DNA of 64,000 bases from Tetragnatha versicolor. Taxonomy: Eukaryota; Arthropoda; Arachnida; Araneae; Tetragnathidae. The notes under the pieces are model-generated. The model saw nothing but the letters and a program-made list of their open reading frames with translations. It was not told the origin of the DNA and searched no databases. Numbering within the stretch: position 1 is the stretch's first letter; each line of letters begins with the position of its first letter. This document shows, piece after piece, positions 25,701-32,104 of the stretch. The translations under genes were made by a program, and so were the position numbers. Where the stretch lies: positions 45,106,990 to 45,170,989 of the forward strand of contig JANDEH010000008.1 in the NCBI GenBank assembly GCA_024610705.1, in the 5' to 3' direction.

Positions 25701-28700
25701 AAGGACCAACCGGACACAAAGGAGCTACGGTAATTAACGAGATTTAAAAAGACTAACTATCATGATTACTGTTAGGAAATAGTATTATTTAAAATCAGCG
25801 TACGAAACAACGGATAGTTTCTCTTTTTATATTGTTTCAAACTCTTAACACAAATATTTAGAGTTAAAACTAATTGTGTAATTCTTTTGCAGGGTGCAAC
25901 TGGTCCTAAAGGTGATGCTGGTCCAGCTGTAAGTATTAATTGAAAAAATAAATACTTAAAATTTATAAACTCAAGTCGTATTTTGTCATTAGTTTCATAG
26001 TTGACTACTTTGTGTATGATTAATACTAAAGTAAAATACATGTTAAGGAAAATTATAAATTCTTTGAAGTTTGTAATTATTTTATGGAAGAAGTAATTTT
26101 TGCTAATTGAAATGTTTTAAAATGATATTTTTTACTTTGCAGGGTCCCAGTGGTCCACCTGTAAGTATTAATAAGATATTAATAAATTATTTTCTGATTT
26201 TTTTTTCATTACCTATAACAAAGTATATAAACAGTCTTTTTTCTTAGTTTTGAATTTAAAAATTAATTTTTTTTCAACGTAGATTGCTGTTTTCCCCTTA
26301 AAACCCTTTCTACGAGAAAAATTATGAAAATAAATAATTTTTAACTATTTAGTTAGAAATAAATGGGCTGATTGGAAAAATGTTTAAACATGTTTAAATT
26401 TTATTTAAATATTTTTAAGAAAGTCAATTTTAGTTTGAAATAGTATAAATACTTTATGATGTAAACCTCAGAAAGTCATTGAAACGAATAGATTTTAACA
26501 GTTCTTTTTCCAAGATAGTATATTAAAATCACAGAGTATAGAGATTAACAGAGAGTTCATCTCCATAGACGCTAATGGCAACTTTTTTAACAGGGCTTTT
26601 CCCCATTGAAAAACTTTCGGCCACAAGACCCGCCTCCACGCTATTCCTGCTAATTCTGTCATTCGCCCACTGAAGCTGTCACTCAAATCCAAATCGCCTA
26701 TAATCAGTGTTAAAATCAAATCAAATACATTTCGCGTTCTCTGATTGGCTGCTAGTGAACTGAATTATAATATGCGTGCTGAATTAAAATGATCTTAAGA
26801 GTAAAACGGCGGTTTGGTATCTCTGTTAAGCTCTCTACTCTGTGATTAAAATATATTAATATTTTCCTGAGACATCAATATTCAAATATTCATTTTAAAT
26901 TATATTCTTATTTTCGTTCTTTATAATGCTGCTAAAATTTCACATAAATTGTGTAAAACATATAGATTCGTCCAAAATATTTCATAAATCTTCTCTGCTT
27001 AAAATTGATAATACGTCTTGTGAAAGGAAATTTTAAAAAAGATTAAAATGCATAAAAAATGTTAACATAAAAATTTATATGAAAGAAGTATTTCACCAAT
27101 TATTGCTGGTTAAGCGGACAATAAGTGTAAACTCACATCTCTCAAGCGTCACCTCCAACCGTGGACCGGTTTCGTCCTTGTTAGGACTCATCAGCACGGT
27201 ATAGGAAGGTAACGCATTTGCCCTCCGCTCTCTTGCTTTACCTTCCTATACCGTGCTGATGAGTCCTAACAAGGACGAAACCGGTCCACGGTTGGAGGTG
27301 ACGCTTGAGAGTTGTGAGTTTACACTTATAAAAATTTAGTTTTTAAAAATACAAATAAATATAAATAAATAAAAATGCCCCGGCTATAAAAGTTACTGAA
27401 TAAGATCCTCGGTCAATCCCCTCCCTAAAATATCTGATATGCATAACTTAAACGAGTTATATATCATATCAAATTAAGCGCCATATTCAGCTTAACAAAA
27501 CACCTAGAAGAAACGAGAATGGTACGTGAAACGGTGGATTTGAAAAGGTAATTCGGGAGCTTTCGTTCCCATGTCGATCCGAGGTTCGAATCAGGGTTAC
27601 CGGTAGGTGGCCGTAAATACTAGTGATGGGCAAAATCGATAATTTTAGGTATCGAATACTTTGGTATCGAATACTTATAGGTATCGAGTACTTTTAGGTA
27701 TCGAGTACTTTTTTTCAATGTCGGGAAATGAGCCTGAAGGGACAATTTTTTTAGGGCCTATCCATAATCAGACTAATATTCAAAAAACTGAAAGCGATCC
27801 ATCAAAAAGCCCCGTAGCTACGGCCTGGAGGTGGATAGAGGCGAAGGATTTGGCGGGGGAAAAACCTAGCCGCGTCAAATTTCTCTCGCGGATGATAACG
27901 ACTTGGGTTTGAGCGTTGCAAAATGAAAACAAAAACAGGCTGCGTTTGATCTACAGTAGGTATTATAAAGATTACTTCATTGAAAAATTTAAAACGAAAT
28001 ATGTCAATAAAGTATCGATACTTTTGTGGGTATCGAATACACTCGATACCTATAGGTATCGAGTACTTAAGTATTTGGTATCGATACCTGCCCATCACTA
28101 GTAAATACTACAAGACCAGTTTCAAGCACTAGAGATATTTCCAAAAACATACACTAACAATACAATCCTTCTTTTATGATTTTCATAGGGTCCCCCAGGA
28201 GAAGGCCCTCAGATTCCTCCCGAGATCCTGTTCCAGAGAGACTACCCCTACAATATCCGCCAGAGACGGAGCCTGCAGGAAGAAGAGGACATCAAGAAGG
28301 AGGAAGACAAAAAGGATGAAGACAGCAGCGGCGGGAAGAAGGAGGAGGAAGACAGCCTCCAAGACAAGCTGATGAACATGTACGCCAACATCTACATCAT
28401 GCGGAAGGAGATCGTCATGATAAAGAAGCCGCTGGGCACCAGGAAGAATCCCGCCAGGACGTGCAGGGACTTGTACCTGGGACATCCCGACTTCCAGGAT
28501 GGTGAGCGAGGATTCTTTGAGGTGGATGCTGAAGATGTTTTCACTATTTATGATTTGTTTATTGAAATACCTTTTTTGTTTGGGTTGTAGGCTGGTTTTG
28601 GATAGACCCGAACTTGGGAATGGTGGATGATTCCATTCATGTCTTTTGCAACATGACCGCCAGAGGGCAGACTTGTGTCTTCCCTGACAAACATGCGTCC

Positions 28701-30669
28701 TCGGTAAGTACTCTAACTAAATCTTCACCTGAATATCAAACATGACTATCTCCGAGAAAACTCCAGCTCTCAAGCGTCGCCTCCAGCCATGGACCGGTTT
28801 CGCCCTTGTTACGACTCATCAGCACGACCTATAGGAAGGCAACGCAAGAGAGCGGACTAAAAGCTCTCCCTCCGCTCTCTTGCGTTGTCTTCCTATGGCG
28901 TGCTGATGAGTCGTAACTAGGGCAAAACCGGTCCATGGCTGGAAGGAACGCTTGAGAGCTGGAGTTTTATCACACAATCCTGTAACCAGAGGTACTGGTG
29001 AAAAACTCTTCTTTTCATGACTATTTCCGTTTAGAAAACTTTGGGAATCACGATCCTCGGCGATCGGATTGTTGGAGAAGCTCTTGGTTTGGTTCGTAAG
29101 CGCTGACATCATCGAGCTGGAAAGATCAAAACTAATCAAATGAACCTCTCCAACGATCCAAACGCCAAGGATCGTGATTCCCAAAGTTTTGCAAACGGAG
29201 ATAGTAGCGTTTGGTATTAAGGTGACAAAATCTAATATCCCTTAGAGAACGAACAAATACTAGCTTCTTTATTGAGAAAATTGTTAAGTAAAGCTTTCTA
29301 TTGAACTTGAGGGAAAGTTGTTATCTAGTAAATGTATATGTAAGAATACAATATTCATTCAATCAAATATTCCAGAGCCCTGAAATACAGTGGAAGAAGG
29401 ACTATAACACTCAGAAGGAGGGATGGTTCAGCTCCCTCAGAGGCGGCTTCAAGGTAACCAACCCACAGAAAAATGTCAAATCTCTTTTAACTAATTGAAA
29501 ATAGTTTAAGTTCAATCCCTCCAACCTCGTTATTTCCAGATATCGTACGAGAGCGTGGGTGCCATTCAGCTGACGTTCCTGCGTCTGCTGAGCCAAGAGG
29601 CCTACCAGAACTTCACCTACAGCTGCTCCCATTCGGTTGGATGGGCCGACCAGGAGGACGGAGGGTCCCTGCACTTGGCCCTCAGGCTGAGAGGGGACGA
29701 CGGACAGCAGTTCGGCCCGGGCCCCGGAGGGGACAGCAAGCCCCTTATACTGCTCGATGGGTGTAAGGTGAGAAATGCTTAGGATTGTTTGGCATTTAAA
29801 AAAAGCTTTTTTCTAATATAATGTTGATTTTCACCAACCAATCAAAACGGACTTGGACAAACAACGGACAACCAATCAAAACTGACTACCTAGGATTAGG
29901 GTCTTGTTACATTTCTGAAATAAATTTTAACATTCAACCTGTGCAAAGAGATCAGTAATTACAATTTTATACTTATACTATTATGTGTTTGTTTAGATTT
30001 TTGGATTTTTTTATTATTATTCTATAAAAACCTTTTCACCTAAAGTGTTCGGGAAACATTGGTAATGGCTTAACCTTAAGGCTTAAAACACAATTATTTA
30101 TGCAAAATAAAAATCGAAATAATATAATTAATGAATAAAAGAAAGTTATTTACATTTCTACATCAAAATAACGTGGTTGCTTACATTTTGAAAATTTAGC
30201 TTAATGTAACCTAAAAACAGCATCATATGAATCTTCAAGTTTTTATAAAGTTTTATATTTAAGTACAAAATATTGTAAATAATTATTCGCTACCGTTTGC
30301 GTTCTTTTCGGTACTTCAATTTAGTTATATTATTAGTTTGTTAAACCCAATGCATAGCGTCTTTTTATCACGATTTGCGTACTGAAACTCCTCCTAGCAA
30401 CCTAACAGGCTCTCTGTTTACTCAGTTTTTCTTTCCGCGTAGTGACGTCGTAGGGTCAGGAAGCATTGCAGTAAACATAAACAGAGTGAACTAATAATAT
30501 GGTTTTTGTTTTTATTCCTTCATAGAGTCGCAAAGAATCCAGCAAGTCGGTGTTCGAAGTGCGCACCACGCATCTGCGTCGACTGCCACTGGTGGACTTT
30601 CAACCGAGAGATTACGGTGGACCTGACCAAGCCTTTGGATTTGACGTCGGCCCACTCTGCTTCAGTTAA
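1572..30669 (+). CDS. Fibrillar procollagen alpha chain, type V/XI-like (63 exons, 5' partial)
   Basis: Secreted structural protein that trimerises through its C-propeptide and assembles into extracellular collagen fibrils. I joined 63 exons with GT-AG sites into one frame of 1588 residues plus stop. Domain order is TSPN, acidic Tyr-rich linker, minor helix, NC2, main helix, furin-type site, COLFI. The TSPN domain, the Arg-rich furin site and helix lysines at positions 84 and 924 (numbering from the first Gly of the main helix) all point to the type V/XI (clade B) chains rather than type I-III. The 5' end is missing: the first visible exon starts inside TSPN, and no start codon or signal peptide lies in 1-1571. 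Introns hold only repeats and ribozyme elements, apart from three larger ones described separately. AATAAA hexamers at 31052 and 31333 are candidate poly(A) signals. No Gly-X-Y interruption occurs in the main helix. Confidence 0.96.
2353..2515 (+). CDS. Collagen exon 2 in window: TSPN domain, WHRVALSI segment
   Basis: Reads WHRVALSIKGNSVTL and then a second Cys (SECGN), ending LVDGLFYE. The W-H-R-V-A-L-S core is the hallmark of TSPN/laminin-G domains in V/XI, IX and related collagens. Acceptor CTTCAG ends at 2352 and the donor GTAGTA starts at 2516. It leaves the frame in phase 0. Confidence 0.94.
2635..2859 (+). CDS. Collagen exon 3 in window: end of TSPN and acidic variable region
   Basis: Begins GDIQQLLLVPSPEAAYEQC, the final beta strand of TSPN with its C-terminal Cys pair (EQC...PNCEY). 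It then passes into a Glu/Asp/Tyr-rich stretch (EEDEEEDYAYPD). Acidic, Tyr-rich linkers of this kind follow TSPN in type V and XI chains, where tyrosines can be sulfated; sulfation here is inference. Donor GTGAGT starts at 2860. A repeat element begins directly after it. Confidence 0.93.
2869..3460. mobile_element. TIR element with CACTGCAAAA-type ends, rearranged copy
   Basis: The right end (complement) reads CACTGCAAAAAATAATCGTC and the left end TACTGCACAAAACAATCGTC. Inside, the left arm appears twice (about 2877-3050 and 3070-3235), so one arm is duplicated. Another copy lies at 41024-42154. No ORF. Confidence 0.7.
3805..4289 (+). CDS. Collagen exons 4-6: variable region tail and minor triple helix
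   Basis: Exons 3805-3858, 4072-4134 and 4215-4289. The first reads EEGNPVDENTGYHYYHVQ, ending the acidic linker. The other two encode a short Gly-X-Y helix (GLPGPRGYQGSPGPPG and onward) that ends with GHIFMIP, the break before the NC2 segment. All three keep phase 0. Confidence 0.92.
4551..5332 (+). CDS. Collagen exons 7-8: NC2 hinge and start of main triple helix
   Basis: Exons 4551-4622 and 5276-5332. The first is non-collagenous (YQPQGDNKGPDAAEPLRQML). The second starts LAMRG and then runs GSPGAVGLTGLPGPV, so the main helix starts at its fifth residue. This hinge separates the minor and major helices and holds the N-propeptide away from the fibril. The intervening 653-bp intron holds nothing recognisable. 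Confidence 0.92.
5624..11445 (+). CDS. Collagen exons 9-22: main triple helix, first part
   Basis: Exons: 5624-5677, 6036-6089, 6757-6810, 6895-6948, 7864-7917, 8394-8438, 8764-8817, 9037-9081, 9748-9801, 10027-10071, 10157-10210, 10759-10803, 10951-11004, 11401-11445. The lengths are five of 54 bp and then alternating 45 and 54 bp, the ancestral fibrillar-collagen pattern. Every exon starts with an intact Gly codon and stays in phase 0. The segment LPGEKGDRGF crosses the 6948/7864 junction and places a Lys at helix position 84, the position of the N-terminal helical cross-link site; the usual His of KGHR is Asp here. Intron 6949-7863 contains a long foldback, and intron 7918-8393 a 120-bp tandem repeat. 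Confidence 0.95.
6988..7266. repeat. Near-perfect 279-bp foldback with hammerhead-like motif
   Basis: Two arms of 138 nt flank a 3-nt centre at 7126-7128, in collagen intron 6949-7863. The plus-strand right arm has CTGACGA (7179-7185), a six-pair stem GGGGAT/ATCCCC (7187-7192 with 7200-7205), GAAA (7206-7209) and CGCCGTA, and CCA/TGG flanks can start stem I. The same motif occurs on the minus strand of the left arm. One extra A separates the CTGACGA box from stem II. The motif resembles the hammerheads of Penelope-like retroelements. Confidence 0.7.
8021..8375 (+). repeat. Three tandem 120-bp units in a collagen intron
   Basis: The block starting GTTTCTTT...GGTTTTCACTGC recurs at 8021, 8141 and 8260 with moderate divergence. 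The third unit runs almost to the polypyrimidine tract of the exon at 8394. No coding sense. Confidence 0.85.
11704..16160 (+). CDS. Collagen exons 23-34: main triple helix, second part
   Basis: Exons: 11704-11811 (108 bp), 12174-12227, 12323-12376, 12798-12851, 13026-13070 (45), 13149-13202, 13286-13384 (99), 13825-13878, 14315-14368, 14462-14515, 15507-15560, 16071-16160 (90); the unmarked ones are 54 bp. All are perfect Gly-X-Y. The exon at 12798 reads GEKGFWGKAGKKGEKG and contains a Trp, rare in a triple helix. Intron 12377-12797 is largely a minisatellite that runs up to the acceptor. Intron 14516-15506 contains a hammerhead ribozyme. Confidence 0.95.
12474..12790 (+). repeat. AT-rich minisatellite, about 31-bp unit
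   Basis: About ten imperfect copies of a unit like AATTCAACCAAAAATTTATA followed by CTCATAAAGTAT. The array ends at the branch/acceptor region of the exon starting 12798, so the last repeat probably supplies part of the splice signal. Confidence 0.88.
14990..15049 (+). ncRNA. Type I hammerhead ribozyme, locus 1
   Basis: Core CTGATGA at 15006-15012, GAAA at 15027-15030, predicted cleavage after GTC at 15036. Stem I pairs 15000-15005 with 15037-15042 (6 bp, one G-T wobble) and, past a small internal loop, 14990-14996 with 15044-15049. Stem II is G-[CCC TAACAA GGA]-C with one C-A mismatch, so activity may be reduced. Stem III is the self-complementary ACCGGT. It lies in the sense strand of the collagen intron 14516-15506. 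Repeat sequence shared with the other loci spans about 14962-15076. Confidence 0.85.
16336..21306 (+). CDS. Collagen exons 35-46: main triple helix, third part
   Basis: Exons: 16336-16389, 16699-16752, 16831-16884, 17531-17584, 18601-18654, 19052-19105, 19196-19249, 20158-20211, 20336-20389, 20555-20662, 20852-20959, 21199-21306. The last three are 108 bp, which suggests fused 54-bp pairs; the rest are 54 bp. All triplets begin with Gly. Intron 17585-18600 shows no clear element. Intron 19250-20157 carries a tRNA-headed SINE. Confidence 0.95.
19410..19793 (+). mobile_element. tRNA-derived SINE
   Basis: The head has box A-like TAGTGATTAAGGC and box B-like GGTCCGATTCCC about 30 bases apart, followed by an unrelated body and an (AAC)n tail. 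It lies in collagen intron 19250-20157 and carries no gene. Confidence 0.65.
21594..26160 (+). CDS. Collagen exons 47-58: main triple helix, last part with 18-bp microexon
   Basis: Exons: 21594-21647, 22206-22259, 22911-22964, 23054-23161 (108), 23814-23867, 23978-24031, 24562-24615, 24925-25032 (108), 25513-25566, 25694-25729 (36), 25893-25928 (36), 26143-26160 (18); the others are 54 bp. GPKGHRG spans 24615/24925: the Lys is helix residue 924 and KGHR is the conserved C-terminal helical cross-link motif of fibrillar collagens. The microexon codes only GPSGPP between TTGCAG and GTAAGT. Intron 22260-22910 may hold a decayed repeat. Confidence 0.94.
26528..26846. mobile_element. TIR MITE in collagen intron
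   Basis: Terminal repeats of about 27 bp begin ATCACAGAGTA and end TACTCTGTGAT, with flanking TAAA on both sides as a likely target duplication. No ORF of its own. Confidence 0.7.
27151..27210 (-). ncRNA. Type I hammerhead ribozyme, locus 2, minus-strand copy
   Basis: Mirror copy of the plus-strand ribozyme. CTGATGA is the complement of 27188-27194, GAAA of 27170-27173, and GTC of 27164-27166. Stem II GTCC/GGAC and stem I are fully paired and ACCGGT is present. It would form only in antisense transcripts of the collagen intron; in the sense RNA it is the complement that can sequester the plus copy. Confidence 0.88.
27240..27299 (+). ncRNA. Type I hammerhead ribozyme, locus 2, plus-strand copy
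   Basis: Core CTGATGA at 27256-27262, stem II GTCC/GGAC perfectly paired with a TAACAA loop, GAAA at 27277-27280, predicted cleavage after GTC at 27286. Stem I pairs 27250-27255 with 27287-27292 (6 Watson-Crick pairs), then 27240-27246 with 27294-27299. Compared with locus 1 the outer pairs change together from G-C to A-T and a G-T wobble becomes G-C, which supports the fold. All core residues are intact. It is sense to the collagen transcript. Confidence 0.9.
27510..27612 (+). mobile_element. tRNA-like SINE fragment interrupted by a hAT element
   Basis: A good box B (GAGGTTCGAATC) near 27580 follows a weak tRNA-like head. The sequence appears to continue after the hAT insertion, from 28101. 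A tRNA gene is unlikely because no cloverleaf closes. Confidence 0.4.
27621..28100. mobile_element. Non-autonomous hAT element
   Basis: TIR TAGTGATGGGCA / TGCCCATCACTA with the exact 8-bp duplication GTAAATAC at 27613-27620 and 28101-28108. Subterminal regions repeat GGTATCGAGTACTT-type motifs in both orientations. The 480 bp hold no transposase. Confidence 0.9.
28189..28501 (+). CDS. Collagen exon 59: helix end, furin-type site, start of C-propeptide
   Basis: Starts GPPGEGPQIPPEILFQRDYP, ending the helix and giving the C-telopeptide. NIRQRRSLQ follows; the RQRR codons are at 28258-28269, and R-X-R-R is a furin consensus. Type V/XI-class chains are known to use a furin-type C-propeptide cleavage. 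A highly charged Lys/Glu/Asp linker leads to NPARTCRDL, the first COLFI cysteine. The next expected Cys position is Gly (LYLGHPDF). The exon ends after one base of a codon; the donor GTGAGC starts at 28502. Confidence 0.94.
28591..28703 (+). CDS. Collagen exon 60: COLFI, calcium-binding/interchain region
   Basis: Reads GWFWIDPNLGMVDDSIHVF and then CNMTARGQTC. WIDPN and the following Asp residues are the conserved calcium-binding start of the COLFI fold. The residue after WIDPNLG is Met, where most fibrillar chains have Cys. The two Cys later in the exon (FCNM, QTC) are canonical. NMT is a possible N-glycosylation site. Acceptor TTGTAG ends at 28590, donor GTAAGT starts at 28704, and the exon leaves in phase 0. 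Confidence 0.95.
28779..28840 (-). ncRNA. Type I hammerhead ribozyme, locus 3, minus-strand copy
   Basis: CTGATGA is the complement of 28816-28822, GAAA of 28798-28801, GTC of 28792-28794. Stem I pairs with wobbles. Stem II is GTCG/GGGC, with one G-T pair and a terminal mismatch. All catalytic core bases are intact. It lies antisense in the collagen intron 28704-29375. Confidence 0.82.
28887..28948 (+). ncRNA. Hammerhead ribozyme, locus 3, plus-strand copy, core-mutated
   Basis: CTGATGA at 28903-28909 and GTC at 28931-28933 are present, but the GAAA box reads AAAA at 28924-28927. The essential G12 is therefore A. The TAACAA loop reads TAACTA, and stem I has a G-G mismatch. G12 acts as the general base in the hammerhead, so this copy is predicted to be inactive. 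Confidence 0.8.
29021..29204. mobile_element. TIR MITE in collagen intron
   Basis: Inverted ends of about 45 bp. Starting from CTATTTCCGTTT they share AAAACTTTGGGAATCACGAT with the complement of the right end. Target duplication unclear. Confidence 0.7.
29376..29453 (+). CDS. Collagen exon 61: COLFI middle segment
   Basis: Reads SPEIQWKKDYNTQKEGWFSS and then LRGGFK, in phase 0 at both ends. It corresponds to the short loop segment of COLFI between the N-terminal Cys cluster and the core sheet. The acceptor is ATTCCAG ending at 29375 and the donor is GTAACC at 29454. Confidence 0.9.
29540..29767 (+). CDS. Collagen exon 62: COLFI core
   Basis: Reads ISYESVGAIQLTFLRLLSQE, then QNFTYSCSHSVGW and, near the end, LILLDGCK. 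The QLTFLRLLS helix, the YSCSHSV motif with its Cys, and the DGCK Cys are diagnostic of fibrillar C-propeptides. NFT is a possible N-glycosylation site; fibrillar C-propeptides are commonly glycosylated here. Phase 0 at both ends; donor GTGAGA at 29768. Confidence 0.95.
30526..30669 (+). CDS. Collagen exon 63: COLFI C-terminus and stop codon
   Basis: Reads SRKESSKSVFEVRTTHLRRL, then LVDFQPRDYGG and finally AFGFDVGPLCFS and TAA at 30667-30669. The closing GFDVGPLCF motif with its last Cys is the universal end of fibrillar collagen C-propeptides. The acceptor CATAG ends at 30525. The preceding 758-bp intron holds no clear gene. Confidence 0.96.
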   Translation, partial: SRKESSKSVFEVRTTHLRRLPLVDFQPRDYGGPDQAFGFDVGPLCFS

Positions 30670-31950
30670 CATTAACTTGTGACTCCGTGTGCTTTCAATT
30701 TCCAAAGAGTGTGTCTGTGGATTTAATTTAAACCATTTTCTTTGTTTGCTTCACAAACTGATTGTCGTGTTTCAGATAATGTCTTTTTTTCTCTAAATTA
30801 TAGATGTTATAAGGTGCTTTAAAAGAACTCAGATTTTGACAAAGCCAGGGTGCAGTTAATGAGAGAGTTCCTCTTGAGAACATTTATCTATCGAGGAAGA
30901 TATTGATGATTATAGTCGTGCTACATAATGAGGGAATATTTGATTCAAACTAAACAAAAACTGAGAGTTTTGTGTTAAATTACGAAATTAAAATTGATTT
31001 AATGCATAATTCAGTTTTATCTACAATAATTCAATTAAAATTGAGGATTTGAATAAAATGCTGAAAGTATTCCTTTTTCCAAAAGTTTAGAATAGAATTT
31101 TAATGTGTATGAAATTTACTTAAGTTTATGAAAATATTTTTAACAGCTTAATTAACTTGTTTCTTAAAGAATCGGTTTAAACATAGTTAGAAATATTCTA
31201 CACATAATTTAATTATCATATTCAGTCTTCGGTGAACAAGGAAAATATATTTATATATGGTTCTTTAAAGCAAAAATGTGGAGACTATTTTCTCAATAAT
31301 TAAAACAATTTAATGATGACACAAATAAGTCGAATAAATATGACTTATGGTTGTAAAAAGTTTATCTTCATATATTCTCTTCCAAAAAATACACATGAAC
31401 TTATCCTTTTTTAGAATGTGTTTTGACATTTTTACTTTCATTTTTTATACATTTTACGTGTTGTAAATTCATTTTTCTTGTATGACTGAACAGTCCTTTA
31501 CGACAAGCTAGAATAACACTGCCATGTTTCGACCGAGTTCGGACATGAACTCAAATGTCTGTAAATAAATTTTACGTAATATTTGTGTCCTGATACTGTG
31601 TTGCATCCCACACAACATAAAATTGTATCCAACATGATTAAATTTTGATACAGAAGTCCTAGAAGTTTTTTCAAAAGCAGAGCTCCTAAAAATTCTACAT
31701 GCACTGCGTATGTATTAACCACTTTTTATATAGGCACCCATTAAATCCCCAAAAAAAGCTGATAATTAAATGTCAGAACGAGAACTACACTACCTTGCGT
31801 TTAGAGATGGACGGAACTAGATAAACTCCTTCCGACAACAGAACAGATATAATACTCTTTCAGTTCAATTATTTGCCGCCCGGAATTGCCATTGAATCCC
31901 ATAGAGTTTGGGGAGGTAAAGTGTAAAAGGTTTTAAAATTCCTGAGTATA
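30670..31950. other. Collagen 3' UTR and flank
   Basis: AT-rich sequence after the stop codon. AATAAA occurs at 31052 and 31333; which one is used cannot be decided from the sequence. The open frame 31498-31722 (minus) shows no recognisable protein. Confidence 0.5.
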
Positions 31951-31954
31951 TGAG

Positions 31955-32090
31955 ATAATGGCTAAGTTTATATCGAGTCAGTTGATTAGTGACCGAGTGT
32001 CTATACTCCCATAGTGGTATCCCTAGATTCAATTCTAGATTTAGAAATTGTTTTGAAAAATATAATCAACAACAACAAATGAACAAACAA
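31955..32090 (+). mobile_element. tRNA-like SINE remnant with (AAC)n tail
   Basis: A box B-like AGATTCAATTCTAG near 32030 and a CAACAACAACAA tail near 32068 recall the SINE at 19410-19793. The head is too diverged to be certain. Confidence 0.4.
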
Positions 32091-32104
32091 ATCCAGTGAT
32101 ATTG

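Larger units (their letters stand above)
27121..27329. repeat. Foldback element carrying two head-to-head hammerheads (locus 2)
   Basis: A 209-bp inverted repeat with arms of about 90 nt, differing at very few positions, and a short spacer around 27211-27236. The ends read GTGTAAACTC and GAGTTTACAC. It sits in the 2-kb collagen intron 26161-28188, next to a TIR MITE, a tRNA-like SINE and a hAT element. Confidence 0.88.
28757..28968. repeat. Foldback element carrying two head-to-head hammerheads (locus 3)
   Basis: A 212-bp inverted repeat, more diverged than locus 2. The ends are AAAACTCC and GGAGTTTT. The centre holds AAAAGCTCTCCC, also found in locus 1 (from 14962), followed by the CTCTCTTGCG block that pairs with the CGCTTGAGAG block downstream of each ribozyme. 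Confidence 0.85.
28189..30669 (+). other. COLFI domain with 6 instead of 8 cysteines
   Basis: In numbering of the eight canonical COLFI cysteines, positions 1 (ARTC), 4 (VFC), 5 (QTC), 6 (YSC), 7 (DGC) and 8 (LCF) are present. Positions 2 (Gly in YLGHP) and 3 (Met in NLGM) are absent. In fibrillar collagens 1-4, 5-8 and 6-7 form intrachain bonds, while 2 and 3 bond between chains. Exactly the interchain pair is lost. Confidence 0.85.

Noticed and set aside
28183..28485. Minus-strand 100-codon frame over the collagen C-propeptide
   Set aside because: Shadow of the GC-rich, strongly coding exon at 28189-28501.
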